Assembly (NCBI GenBank): GCA_963848475.1
Contig: CAWKDW010000020.1
Coordinates: forward strand, 248,001-312,000
From: Solirubrobacter sp963848475
Lineage (GTDB): Bacteria > Actinomycetota > Thermoleophilia > Solirubrobacterales > Solirubrobacteraceae
Reading direction: 5' to 3'
Length of the DNA: 64,000 nucleotides
The notes beneath the pieces were generated by a model. The model did not search any database, was not told the DNA's origin, and saw only the letters and a program-made list of their open reading frames with translations. The stretch's first letter is position 1. The number at the start of each line of letters is the position of its first letter. A program made the position numbers and the translations under genes. Below are positions 38,668 through 47,930 of this stretch, piece after piece.

Positions 38668-39432
38668 GTGGTCGGTCCGCCCGTGTTTCTGCGTCTGACA
38701 TCGCATCCGGTGCGATGGCGGCTGCTGAGGGAGCTGGCGCGCAGCGACCGGCGAGTCGGCGAGCTCTGCGAGCTCTCGGGCGAGCGGCAGAGCCTGGTCT
38801 CCTACCACCTGCGGTTGCTGCGCGACGGTGGGCTGGTGTTCTCCCGGCGCAGTGCGGCCGACGCTCGCGACACGTACTACGCGCTCGATCTCCTGCGTTG
38901 CCGCGAGTTGCATGCGGGAGCTGGAGAGTCGCTGCACCCCGGGCTCGCGACGTCGGTCGCCCAGCGGCCGCGGACGGTGCGCGCCCGGGTGCTGTTCCTG
39001 TGTACCGGCAACAGCGCTCGCTCCCAGCTCGCCGAGGCGCTCGCGGGGCAGCTCTCGCACGGTGTCGTGCAGGCCGTCAGTGCGGGCAGCCACCCGAAAC
39101 CGCTGCATCCCAACGCGATCCGGGTGCTGCGCGAGCGCGGGATCGCGGTCGAGGGCCGTCGGTCCAGGCACTTGAGCGAGTTCGCGGGCGAGGCGTTCGA
39201 CTACGTCATCAGTCTCTGTGACCGTGTGCGCGAGGTCTGCCCGGAGTTCCCCGGCGCCCCGGAGACCGTCCACTGGAGCATCCCCGATCCCGGCCGCGAG
39301 GGCGGGACCGACGAGGAGACCTTGCCCGCGTTCGAACGCACAGCAACGGAGATCGAGACGCGCATCCGCTTCCTGTTGGACACGATCGACAGCGACGAGG
39401 AGGTACGACGAGCATGTCTGACGAGCTCGTGA
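38668..39432 (+). CDS. ArsR regulator fused to LMW-PTP-type arsenate reductase
   Basis: About 254 residues. Residues 1-75 are an ArsR winged helix (FLRLTSHPVRWRLLRELARSDRRVGELCELSGERQSLVSYHLRLLRDGG). Residues 100-240 are a low-molecular-weight phosphatase/arsenate reductase fold with the P-loop LCTGNSARSQ and a distal 'SIPDPG' segment. The fusion lets one protein sense and reduce arsenate, or senses metalloid thiol chemistry. A candidate operator overlaps ATG 38653, so I take GTG 38668 as start. Neither ATG 38653 nor ATG 38614 has a convincing ribosome site, so the start is uncertain and a leaderless transcript is possible. Its end overlaps the VOC gene by 19 bp. Confidence 0.75.
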   Translation: MVGPPVFLRLTSHPVRWRLLRELARSDRRVGELCELSGERQSLVSYHLRLLRDGGLVFSRRSAADARDTYYALDLLRCRELHAGAGESLHPGLATSVAQRPRTVRARVLFLCTGNSARSQLAEALAGQLSHGVVQAVSAGSHPKPLHPNAIRVLRERGIAVEGRRSRHLSEFAGEAFDYVISLCDRVREVCPEFPGAPETVHWSIPDPGREGGTDEETLPAFERTATEIETRIRFLLDTIDSDEEVRRACLTSS

Positions 39433-39797
39433 ATGTCCGCTACATGGTCGACGACGTCGAGCGCGCCGTCGCGTTCTACACGACCCACTTCGGGTTCACC
39501 CTGCGCTCCAGCGCCGCCCCGGCGTTCGCCGACGTGGTCCGGGGCCATCTGCGGTTGCTGCTGAGCGGGCCGAGGAGCTCGGCCGGGCGGCCGATGCCCG
39601 ACGGGCGCACGCCCGAGCCGGGAGGATGGAACCGCATCCATCTGATCGTCGAGGACCTCGCCGTCGAGGTCGAGCGATTGCGCGCCGCGGGCCTGACGTT
39701 CCGCAACGACATCGTGCACGGACCGGGTGGGCAGCAGGTACTCGTCGAGGACCCGGCGGGCAATCCGATCGAGCTCTTCCAACCCGCCGGTACCTGA
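39414..39797 (+). CDS. VOC-superfamily (glyoxalase-like) protein
   Basis: 127 residues, GAGGAGG upstream. One vicinal-oxygen-chelate fold: 'VRYMVDDVERAVAFYTTHFGFTL', then 'GGWNRIHLIVEDLAVEVERLRAAG', ending 'QQVLVEDPAGNPIELFQ', with a metal-binding H and E. VOC proteins include glyoxalases, fosfomycin-type resistance proteins and organoarsenical (ArsI) lyases. Being in the ars-type unit makes ArsI-like activity worth considering, though the N-terminal cysteines typical of ArsI are lacking. It lies inside the run ArsR-ArsC, VOC and ChrA. Confidence 0.8.
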   Translation: MSDELVNVRYMVDDVERAVAFYTTHFGFTLRSSAAPAFADVVRGHLRLLLSGPRSSAGRPMPDGRTPEPGGWNRIHLIVEDLAVEVERLRAAGLTFRNDIVHGPGGQQVLVEDPAGNPIELFQPAGT

Positions 39798-39801
39798 CGG
39801 G

Positions 39802-40944
39802 GTGGATTCGGCCGCGCCCGGCATGGGGGTGATACTCCGCGAGTGGGGGCGTATCGGATGTATCGGCTTCGGCGGCCCGCCGGCGCACATCGCTCTGCTG
39901 CGCGAGCTCTGCGTCAAACGCCGCGGCTGGATGAGCGAGCGCGAGTTCGAGGACGCGATCGCGGCCACCAACCTGCTGCCCGGTCCTGCTTCCACGCAGT
40001 TGGCGATCTACTGCGCGTGGCGGCTGCGTGGAGCGGCCGGGGCGCTCGTCGGCGGGCTCGCCTTCATCGTCCCCGGGTTGATCGTCATCCTCGCGCTTTC
40101 CGCGCTCTTCCTGGCCACGTCGCCGCCCGACTGGGTGCTCGGCGCCGGTGCCGGGTCGGGCGCCGCGGTGGCCGCCGTGGCGGTGCACGCCGCCCGCGGT
40201 CTCGCGCCGGCGAGTTGGCAGCGCGCGGTCTCGCGAGAGCGCTGGATCGTCTACGCCGCCCTGGGCGCGCTCTCCGCCGCGACCGTCGGTGCCTGGCTCG
40301 TCCTGGTCCTGCTCGCCTGCGGCGCCGTCGAGGTCGCCGTGCGCCGCGGTCGCGGCGACCCGGCGCTGCACGCGTGGCCGCTGCTGCTCGCCGCGGCGCC
40401 CGCGGCCGGGGGACTGCTCGCGCTCGCCTGGGTCGCGTTCAAGGTCGGCGCGCTCTCCTACGGCGGCGGCTTCGTGATCATCCCGCTCATGCAGCACGAT
40501 GCCGTGGAGGCCTACGGGTGGATGACCCAAGGCCAGTTCCTCAACGCCGTCGCGCTCGGACAGGTCACGCCGGGCCCAGTCGTGCACACCGTTGCTGTCG
40601 TCGGGTACGCCGCCGCCGGCCTCGGCGGCGGGCTGCTCGCCTCCGCCGTCGCGTTCGCGCCCTCGTTCTCCTTCATCCTGATCGGTGCCGACCGCTTCGA
40701 CCGCCTGCGGGCGAACCCGACCGTCCAGCAGGTCCTCGACGGTGCCGGCCCGGCAGCGATCGGAGCGATCGCGGGCGCCGCGCTCCCGCTTGCCCTCGCG
40801 CTCAGCGAGACGTGGCAGTACGCGATCCTCGCCGCGGCGGCGATCGCGCTGTTCGTGCTGCGACGGGGCATCGTCGCCACGCTGGTCGCCGCGGGCGCCG
40901 TGGGCGCGATCGTCGCCATCGCCGGCGCGCCGCTTCCGGGATGA
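39802..40944 (+). CDS. chrA: Chromate transporter (ChrA family)
   Basis: 380 residues, starting at GTG 39802 just after the VOC stop; ATG 39823 is an equally plausible start. Bidirectional ChrA: two homologous halves, each opening with the motif F-G-G-P/G ('GRIGCIGFGGPPAHIALLRE', 'VGALSYGGGFVIIPLMQHD') followed by 'LLPGPASTQLAIY' and 'GQVTPGPVVHTV'. About ten to twelve spans. ChrA proteins export chromate (CrO4 2-) by the proton gradient, or take up sulfate. It probably extends the arsenic/chromate resistance role of this gene run. No ChrB-like regulator lies upstream, but a ChrB-like fragment is found at 45.0-45.6 kb. Confidence 0.8.
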   Translation: MDSAAPGMGVILREWGRIGCIGFGGPPAHIALLRELCVKRRGWMSEREFEDAIAATNLLPGPASTQLAIYCAWRLRGAAGALVGGLAFIVPGLIVILALSALFLATSPPDWVLGAGAGSGAAVAAVAVHAARGLAPASWQRAVSRERWIVYAALGALSAATVGAWLVLVLLACGAVEVAVRRGRGDPALHAWPLLLAAAPAAGGLLALAWVAFKVGALSYGGGFVIIPLMQHDAVEAYGWMTQGQFLNAVALGQVTPGPVVHTVAVVGYAAAGLGGGLLASAVAFAPSFSFILIGADRFDRLRANPTVQQVLDGAGPAAIGAIAGAALPLALALSETWQYAILAAAAIALFVLRRGIVATLVAAGAVGAIVAIAGAPLPG

Positions 40945-40973
40945 CGCGACGTCACGCAGTCTCGAGCAGCGCG

Positions 40974-41504
40974 TCAGCCGCCGAATCCGCCGTCGCCGGG
41001 GGGACCGCCATGGTGCTCCTCGACCTCGGGGATCGTCGAGCTGCCGCGCGTGCCGTCGGCGGCCTTGAAGTCGAGCTTGTCCAGCGCCGACTGCAGTGAG
41101 GCTTCGTAGCTGGCGCTGGTGATCGTGGCGCCGCTGACGGCGTCGATCGCGGCGGTCTGCTTCGTCAGCGCGCTTTGGCGCAGGTAGGGCTCGGCGCTGG
41201 AGCTGATCTGCACCGACTTGGGGTCGTCGCCCTGCAGCTGGAGCGCCTCGACGTTGGTGATCTTGCCGTCCGTCACGGTGACGCGCACCTGCGCGTTGCC
41301 ATAGCGGGTCGGGATCGAATCGCCGGTGGCGACCTTGGCGCCGCTGCCGCTCGCCGACGCGGCGGGCGCGGGGGTCGACCCGGGCGCCGGGCTCGAAGGC
41401 GTCGACGCACTGGCCGTCGGCAGCGTGGGCTCGTGCGCTTTGAAGTTCAGGACGCCCGCGAGGCCGGCGGCGGTCGCGGTCAGGACGATCGGTGCTCGAC
41501 GCAT
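40974..41504 (-). CDS. FMN-binding domain protein (flavinylation target)
   Basis: 176 residues. An N-terminal hydrophobic segment (APIVLTATAAGLAGVL) anchors or exports it, then a Ser/Pro/Ala-rich linker, and an FMN-binding domain of the NqrC/RnfG type: 'YGNAQVRVTVTDGKITNVEAL ... IDAVSGATITSASYEASLQSAL'. The S-G-A-T motif is where ApbE attaches FMN to the Thr. The adjacent gene upstream is an ApbE domain fused to a ferric-reductase-like part, with a gap of only 12 bp, so the two form a flavin-based electron transfer pair across the membrane. Confidence 0.8.
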   Translation of the reverse strand: MRRAPIVLTATAAGLAGVLNFKAHEPTLPTASASTPSSPAPGSTPAPAASASGSGAKVATGDSIPTRYGNAQVRVTVTDGKITNVEALQLQGDDPKSVQISSSAEPYLRQSALTKQTAAIDAVSGATITSASYEASLQSALDKLDFKAADGTRGSSTIPEVEEHHGGPPGDGGFGG

Positions 41505-41515
41505 GGGTCTCCGGG

Positions 41516-43748
41516 TCAGAGGGCGAAGGATTCGTGGTGGATTCGGTCGGGGAGGACGCCGGCATCACGGGCGGCGGCCGAGACGCGCGGCGGTGAAGCC
41601 GTCCGGGCCGCAGATGTAGACGTCGCGCTCGCGCAGGGCGGGGGCCAGCGCGGTGAGCGCGCGCGCGTCAAGGCGTACGTGCTCGCGCGGGCCGACGAGT
41701 TCGTGCAGCCGGCCGCCGCGCGTGGTGACGAGTTGGGCGATCTCGTCGCGCAGGACGAGGTCCTCGCGCGTGGAGCCCCGCAGGAGCACGACGACGTCGG
41801 CATCGCGCGGCAGCTCCTCCAGCAGTGCGCGGATCGGCGTGATGCCGACACCTGCGCCCACGAGCAGGATGCGGTCACCCGTTCGGGCATCGGCGGTGAA
41901 GGCGCCGTAGGGGCCCTCGATCGCCACCCGCGTTCCGGGCCGCAGCCTCGCGAGGGCGGCGCTGTGGTCGCCGAGGTCCTTGACGGTGATCCGCAGGCGA
42001 TTGTTCCTGGGAGCGGCCGAGAGCGAGTACGGGTGCGCCTGCCACCACAGGCCGCGACGCAGGAAGCGCCACTGCAGGAACTGACCGCCCGCGATCGGGA
42101 GCCTGTGCAGGCGGCGCCCCTTGAGCAGGACGGAGAACGTGCCGGGCCCCTCGGGCTGGACCGACTCGACCGTCACACGATGTCGCGCCGAGCGCCAGAC
42201 GGGCAGCCCGATCCGCGCCAGCACCACGAGCGCCAGGGTCCCCACCCACAGCGCGGTCCACCACGCCTTCGCCCACGGATGCCCGACGAACGAGGCTCCC
42301 GTGTCGACCTGATGCGAGAAGGACAGAAAGAGCGCGAGATAGGTGTACAGGTGCACGGCCCACCACGTCTCATAGGCCAGCCGTCTGCGGGCGATCCGGT
42401 AGGAGGTCACGCCCGCCGCGATCAGCAGTACGAAGCCGACCGTCGCGGCCAGGATCCCGGGGTAGGTCCAGACCAACTGGCCGAACTGGTGCAGCACGCC
42501 GTCGTGTGCGGCCTGGGCGTAGCCGACCGTGATCAGCACGCCATGCGCGCACAGCAGGTACAGCGGCCATGGCCCCAGCTTGCGATGCCAGCGCACGAGC
42601 CGGTCCTGGCCGACCGCGCGCTCGAGCGGGCCGAAACGTGCGACGAGGACGACCACCACGACCATGGCGTAGGCGGCGGACAGGCCTGAGATGCGACCGA
42701 GCGCCGTGGCGAGGCCGCCGGCGGCACGTAGCGAGCCGGCGCTCTCGGCCGAGACCCCGAGCGCGAGCGTGATGCCGAGCCCGAGCCCCGCCAGGCCGGC
42801 GAGGCCGTCGACGACCCGGGGCAGCGGCCGCGCCGGCATCCGGCGCCGCCGCACCCGCCTGCGGACCACGGTCGGCGAGGCTGCCGGAGCCGGCATCGCA
42901 ACGGCCACGGCCGACGGCGCAGCGTCGATCCGCGGCGGCGGCGGGTCCTCGTCGCGGCGCCCGGCCCACAGCGTGCCCGTACTCATTCGCCCTCCAGCGC
43001 CGCCGGAAAGCCCGGCGTCGCAGAGGACCCGGCCGTCGGTGAGGATCGTCATCGCCTCATAGCCCGCGAGCCCCAGCGTCCACGCCGGCCCGTCCGCGCC
43101 CATCGCGAAGGCGGCCGTGCTGTAGGCATCCGCCGTCCCCAGATCCGGCCCGGTGACCGTCACGGAGAGCACGCCGTCCGGTGCGCTCGCCGTTCGCGGG
43201 TCGGTGATGTGCTGTCCGCGCTCATAGGCGCCGGAGGTGGCGACCGCGAGGTCACGGGCACGCACGCGCAACGCGATCGCCTCGCGATCGTGGGGATGCT
43301 GGATCCCGACGCGCCAGCCGCGCGAACCGGGCGAGGCGTCGCCACGCGCGACGACGTCACCGCCGGCGTTGAGGCAGAAGTCGCTCACGCCACCGATGCT
43401 CAGGAGGTCAGCCGCCCGCTGGGCCGCCCAGCCCTTGACGAGGGCCGACGGATCCAGCTGCCCGCCGGCGCGTACATCGAAATACCCGTCGGTCTCGCGC
43501 TGCAGGGCCGCGCACCGTTCGAGCACCCAGCGAAGGTCCGGCGACGGCAGCGGCGCCTCGCCGCGCTGGAAGCGGCGGAGCTCGCTGTCGGCCCGGTAGG
43601 TGCTGAAACGCGCATCGGCCTCGTGCAGCGAGGCGATCGCGGCGGCCAGCACGGTCGCGTCGGGCACGTCGCAGCGGATATCCAGCGAGACGACGGTGCC
43701 CATCACGCGTTCGACATGCACCTGACGAGTGATCGGAGCGACCGGCAT
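41516..43748 (-). pseudogene. ApbE flavin transferase fused to a ferric-reductase-like membrane oxidoreductase (one late frameshift)
   Basis: Residues 1-270 are ApbE-like: 'VERVMGTVVSLDI', 'HITDPRTASAPDGVLSVTV', 'GTADAYSTAAFAMG'. They transfer FMN from FAD to the target Thr. A linker with a membrane span leads to a ferric-reductase transmembrane domain (spans about 315-490) and then a cytoplasmic FAD/NAD(P)H module: 'HPYSLSAAPRNNRL', 'LLVGAGVGITPIRALLEELP', 'YICGPDGF'. At about 41585 a one-base shift removes the usual ending; the correct tail ('ARDAGVLPDRIHHESFAL') is open to 41516. The fusion of the two enzymes is unusual: they are usually separate genes. It would donate electrons to the FMN-binding neighbour. 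Confidence 0.75.
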
Positions 43749-43819
43749 CGCGCAAACCCTGTCGTCGGTTCGTAAGCGTTAGATCGGAAAAGGCTGGGAG
43801 GATCCTGAGCGTCTCACGG

Positions 43820-45026
43820 TCACCGCTCGCGTGGCCGTCGCCACGTGGAGCTCACGGCGGCGGGTCTGCCGCGGTGCGGCGGGGCGGCATGCGCGAGGGC
43901 GAGCAATGGGCCCGCGGCGAGCAGCAGGGCGAGGGCCGCGTAGCCGGCCTCGAGCGTTGAGATCGTGGCGACGACGGCGACGAGCAGTGGTCCGCCGGCG
44001 TCACCGAGTTCGCGGCCCAGTTCGGCGGAGCCCATGGTCTGGCCCATCCGCTCCTCCGGTGTCGAGGCGGCGAGCGCCGCGAAGCCGAGTGGTGTGATCA
44101 GGCCCGTGCCGAGGCCGATCAGGCCCGCGGCCGACAGGACCCCCGCCAGACCCGGCAGTGTCGCTGAAGCGAGTCCGGCGGCGGTGATCAGCAGTCCCGT
44201 GAGGAGCCCGGTCCGAGTGCTCAGGCGTCGTGCGTCGAGGGCGCGGCCGGCCCAGGGCTGCACGATCGCCGCGGTGGCGGCGAGCACGGAGACGGCGGCG
44301 CCGGTGGCGATGGTGCCGAGTCCCGCTGCGGCCCCTGAGACGGGCAGGAAGCCCACGCCGACCGAGAGCGCGGCGGTGGACGCGGCGAGCGCGGCGGTGG
44401 GGGCGAGGAAGCGAGCGGTGGGCCAGCCGGTGCGCGAGGTCGACCAGGGTCTGTCGCCGGCGTGGCAGCGGCGGCACAGCCGGCACGAGGATGGCGGCCG
44501 CTACGGCAACCGCGACGGCACACACGGCCATGCTCGCGAACAGCAGCTGGAAGCCCCCCGCCCACACGAGCACGCCGCCCAGGAGCGGGCCCATCGTGTA
44601 GCCGATCGACTTGTAGAAGCCGTAGCTGCCGAAGGCCCGCCCTCGCTCGGCAGCCGGATTGAGGCGCGCGACCATCGCCGAGGCCGACGGCGAGAACGCG
44701 GAGGCCGCGGCGCCCTGGCCGAGCCGGGCGGCCCACAGCCACCCGGAGGTGTCCGCGATGGCGTAGAGGGCCGAGGCGCCGGCGAACCCGATCAATCCCC
44801 CGAGCAGGACGGGCTTGGCGCCGATCCGGTCGGCGAGCGTGCCGAAGACGGGCTTGAGCACGACCTCGGCTCCGTCGTAGAGCGCGAGCAGGCCGCCCAG
44901 GACCAGCAGCGAGGTGACCGCGTCCTCGGAGAAGGCGCCGAGGTTGGCGGCGATCCCGTGCGCCCCGAACGCGGTCGTGAATCCGGCCGCGTACAACGGC
45001 CACATGACGCGCTTGGACGCGGCCAC
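43820..45026 (-). pseudogene. MFS exporter, one frameshift
   Basis: About 400 residues when repaired. The first half opens 'VMWPLYAAGFTTAFGAHGIAANLG' and carries the MFS loop 'GTLADRIGAKPVLLGG' (motif A). The second half, after a shift near 44430, has 'TAALSVGVGFLPVSG' and 'TGLITPLGFAALAASTPEERMGQTMG'. Six plus six spans. The gene follows the ChrB-like gene by 10 bp in the same direction, so it could belong to a chromate-related operon. Function unproven. Confidence 0.7.
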
Positions 45027-45036
45027 GGCGCGTGTC

Positions 45037-45601
45037 TCAAGCGTCTCCGCCGCTGGCGTGCAGCGCGCCGTACACCCGCACCCCGAAATCCTCGCAGACC
45101 GCGACGCATTGCTTCAGGCGCCTGTTCGCTTCGACGGTCTCCGGGGCGCCGAAGACGTCGCGCGCGGTGAGATCCCGGTGCCAGCGCCGCAGCCGCTCGA
45201 GGCTCTGCTCCTCTTCCTCGAGTTCCGCGAGCGTGAGCTTGTGGATCCGGATCTCCTTGGCGATCTCCAGCTCGAATTTGTCGCAGTCCGCGAGGAACTC
45301 CGCCCAGTCCGCTGAGCGCGCCTCGTTGAACATCGACCGAAAGCGAGCCGCGTCCTCAGACGAGCGACCGGACGCCTGCAACGTCACAGCCTGGCCGCCG
45401 CCAGCCTCGGTGAGCTCGAGCGCGCCGCCGCACGCCATCCGCGAAGGCCGGCACCTCTGGTACGGCCCACACACCCTGACCCAACGAAAGCGCTCCGGTC
45501 TTGCGCAGCTCGCGCCACACGGCTACGCGATGTCGGGACGGGTCCGCGGGCAGCCTGAGCACCAGAATCAGCCACCGCACGGCGAAGTCAGGGCGCTCCA
45601 C
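45037..45601 (-). pseudogene. ChrB N-terminal-like protein, one frameshift
   Basis: Begins at GTG 45601: 'RPDFAVRWLILVLRLPADPSRHRVAVWRELRKTGALSLGQGVWAVPEVPAF', the signature of the ChrB N-terminal (PaaX-like) domain. The frame changes at about 45440. It continues 'ELTEAGGGQAVTLQASGRSSEDAARFRSMFNEARSADWAEFLADCDKFE' and a coiled-coil region to 45037. ChrB senses chromate and regulates chrA; this short form lacks the C-terminal domain of full ChrB. The overlap with the MFS gene downstream suggests a chromate- or metal-responsive pair. Confidence 0.7.
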
Positions 45602-45678
45602 GACGGCCGGAATGTATCACGCGTTACATCTGCCTCTGTAATCCAGTCCTGGCCCTCGCGGCGCGAGAACCGCCGCCC

Positions 45679-46749
45679 CTACACGAAGCGGTCGGCGAGC
45701 CAGCCGGCGACGGCGTCAAGACCGACCTCGCGCTGACGCATCGCGCCGTTGCGCTCCAGCGGGACTGCCGCAAGTTCCGCTGCGCAGTCGATCCGCTCGG
45801 CCACCGGCGCGAGCGTCTTCAGGCGGTCGCGAAGGATCTCGCGAAATGGTCGCCGCTCGCCGGTCACGAGGTCCCCGAAGGATGCGTCGAGGCCGTCGCG
45901 CGCGGCGCGGAACCGGTTCTCCTCGATCCGCCAGCTCTCCGGCGCCCCGAGTGCCTCTCCCGCGTCGTAGCGCTCCTTGAGCCACGCCACGAGCGAGTGC
46001 GCGAAGGCGGAGACCGCGGCCGCTTCGGCCACAGTCGTCTGGGTGTCGCAGACCCGCAGCTCGAGCGTCCCATAGCTCACGTGGGGTCGCACCTCGAACC
46101 ACCATTGCTTCGGATCGCCCGTCCAGCGCAGCATGTCCGCGAACGCCGCCCAGGATGCGATCACCGGTGGGATGCCCTGGCGTGGCAGCAGCTTGCCGAT
46201 CAGCGGTCGAACCGACGCGAAGCCGGTGTCGCGGCCGGCATAGAACGGCGCGTTGGCGGCCAGCGCCGCGAGCTCTGGCAGATGCCCGCGCAGCGCGTTG
46301 TAGACGGCGAGCGTCGCATCGGCGCTCCCGACGGCGACGTGCACCTGCAGCGCGCATACGACCTGGGCGCGTGCGGCATCACCGTACTCGGCGAGGATCG
46401 CGTCATAGCGCTCGCCGCGGTTGAGCTCGCCGAGCGGCGCAGCCCACGGGTGCACCCCGGCCGCGATCACGCGGGCATGGGTGCCCGCGAGTTCAGCGAT
46501 CTGAAGGCGCCCGCCCGTCAGCTCCACGATCGCGTCACCGACTCGCCGGTGCGGCGACGTTACGACCTCGAGCTGCGAGGCGGGGAGTTCGAGCTTGTGC
46601 CCATCGCCGGCGGGGATCTCGCGCGCGATCGGGGCCAGGTCCAGCGTGACCGGATCGACGAGCATGACTTCCTCCTCGATCCCGATCGTGAGCGGCTCGG
46701 GAGCGTCGAAGACCGCGCGCAGCTCCCGCTCGGTCACCGCAAGCGTCAA
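45679..46749 (-). CDS. ybdK: Carboxylate-amine ligase of the YbdK/GCS2 type
   Basis: 356 residues from a TTG start. The GCS2 family signatures are clear: 'LTIGIEEEVMLVDPVT' (IGxEEE), 'LELPASQLEVVTSP', 'VCALQVHVAVG', 'YAGRDTGFASVRPLI', 'WWFEVRPHVSYGTLELRVCDTQTTV'. The family joins glutamate to cysteine or other amines in an ATP-dependent way; YbdK itself has weak gamma-glutamylcysteine synthetase activity. A 53-codon acidic ORF ends 3 bp before its start. Confidence 0.8.
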   Translation of the reverse strand: MTLAVTERELRAVFDAPEPLTIGIEEEVMLVDPVTLDLAPIAREIPAGDGHKLELPASQLEVVTSPHRRVGDAIVELTGGRLQIAELAGTHARVIAAGVHPWAAPLGELNRGERYDAILAEYGDAARAQVVCALQVHVAVGSADATLAVYNALRGHLPELAALAANAPFYAGRDTGFASVRPLIGKLLPRQGIPPVIASWAAFADMLRWTGDPKQWWFEVRPHVSYGTLELRVCDTQTTVAEAAAVSAFAHSLVAWLKERYDAGEALGAPESWRIEENRFRAARDGLDASFGDLVTGERRPFREILRDRLKTLAPVAERIDCAAELAAVPLERNGAMRQREVGLDAVAGWLADRFV

Positions 46750-46752
46750 ACC

Positions 46753-46914
46753 CTAGGCGTCCGCATCAGAGTGTTGATCTGTATCTCCGAGCGGTGCGTC
46801 GTCGTCTGCCGGAGCGGCGGGAAGCCGGTCGGCCGAGTCGCTGTCGCCGCCTTCAGCGCCAGGGCGGTTGTGCTCGTCGCGAGTGAGGTCGTGATCTGTC
46901 GTGTCGTCAGTCAT
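46753..46914 (-). CDS. Small acidic 53-residue protein upstream of ybdK
   Basis: Reads MTDDTTDHDLTRDEHNR then an Asp/Ala/Pro-rich tail to the stop at 46753. It has GAGGGAG directly before the ATG (spacing is short). It is rich in Asp and Glu with no hydrophobic core, so probably unstructured. It is not in the usual gene lists because of its length, and it ends 3 bp ahead of the ybdK TTG, consistent with a translationally coupled leader. Confidence 0.4.
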   Translation of the reverse strand: MTDDTTDHDLTRDEHNRPGAEGGDSDSADRLPAAPADDDAPLGDTDQHSDADA

Positions 46915-46983
46915 CTCCCTCGTGTACGGGGGCGCCCCACGGACGGGTCATCGCGCATTCGTCGCGGGCCTGCAGTTCAAGCC

Positions 46984-47413
46984 TTACCGCTGCTCGGCGA
47001 GTCGTTTGAGGCGTTGCAGCGATCGGACGTTGCGTGCGTGCACCAGCGGATCGGACAACCGATTGAGCAGGATACCGACTCGGCGTGTCCCCGCGACCTC
47101 GGCCACGCACACGCGCGTGACGGCGCCCTCGACGAGGAGACGGAGATTGACCAGGGCCGTACCGAACGGTCTGGTCTTGGCCCGCAACACCAGCAGATGA
47201 CGGCTCGTTCTTCAATACCTCGGTGTGGTCGTTGAGCACCAGTGGCGAGACGCCGACCTGGTGATCAAACCGTGATCCGACGGCCGGAAAGTGCGCGTCA
47301 GCACCACGAATCCTCCTCGCGCCCACAACCCAATCCGCAGAGCTTTCGGGATCGCTGAGAACGACGAACACGGTTGCGGGCGGCACGTTGATGTAGAGCT
47401 CGTTGTACGCCAT
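46984..47413 (-). pseudogene. SRPBCC-family (polyketide-cyclase-like) protein, one frameshift
   Basis: From ATG 47413: 'AYNELYINVPPATVFVVLSDPESSADWVVGARRI ... VGSRFDHQVGVSPLVLND', a START/SRPBCC opening. A shift near 47195 then leads to a second frame ('LRAKTRPFGTALVNLRLLVEG ... NRLSDPLVHARNVRSLQRLKRLAEQR'). Together about 143 residues, a small hydrophobic-ligand-binding protein. The role is unknown. It stands between ybdK and the CBS gene, all leftward. Confidence 0.55.
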
Positions 47414-47459
47414 GAGTTGCGGGACCTACCCGCATCGGCGCACCGACGATCGCCGCCGC

Positions 47460-47930
47460 TCACTCGCCGGCTCCGTCGAGGAAGCGCTCGGCGATGCGGC
47501 GAAAGAAGTCGCTGCGCGTGATCAGGCCCGTCAGCCGGCCGTTGTCGATGACGGGGACGACGAGCACGCGGTGATGGAGGAAGATCTCGGCCACCTGGGT
47601 GTCCGAGAAGTCGGGTCCGACGTCGACGTGCTCGGTGTTCATATGCCGCCCGACCAGTTCGACGCGGCAGCCGACACGCCGGTCCAGGGTCTCGTCGAGT
47701 GAGCGCAACAGGAAGCCGGCGCCCTTGAGCTGGTCGAGGTAGCCGGGGAACAGCGCGTGCATGAATTCGCGTTCGCCGAAGATGCCGGCGTAGTGTTCGC
47801 GCTCGTCGAGGACGGGCAGCGCGGGCAGTTCGCTGGTGAGGATCTGGCGGACGGCCTGCTCGATCGTGTCGCTGACGTGCAGCGGCTGCGGCCCGCGCAG
47901 GACGGGTCCGCTGATGGTGCGGGGACTCAT
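47460..47930 (-). CDS. CBS-domain pair protein
   Basis: 156 residues. Two CBS motifs: 'VSDTIEQAVRQILTSELPALPVLDEREHYAGIF' and 'FSDTQVAEIFLHHRVLVVPVIDNGRLTGLITRSDFF'. They form a Bateman module that binds adenine nucleotides. Its ATG overlaps the stop of the permease gene (ATGA), so it is probably a regulator of that transporter, sensing the cell's energy state. Confidence 0.8.
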   Translation of the reverse strand: MSPRTISGPVLRGPQPLHVSDTIEQAVRQILTSELPALPVLDEREHYAGIFGEREFMHALFPGYLDQLKGAGFLLRSLDETLDRRVGCRVELVGRHMNTEHVDVGPDFSDTQVAEIFLHHRVLVVPVIDNGRLTGLITRSDFFRRIAERFLDGAGE

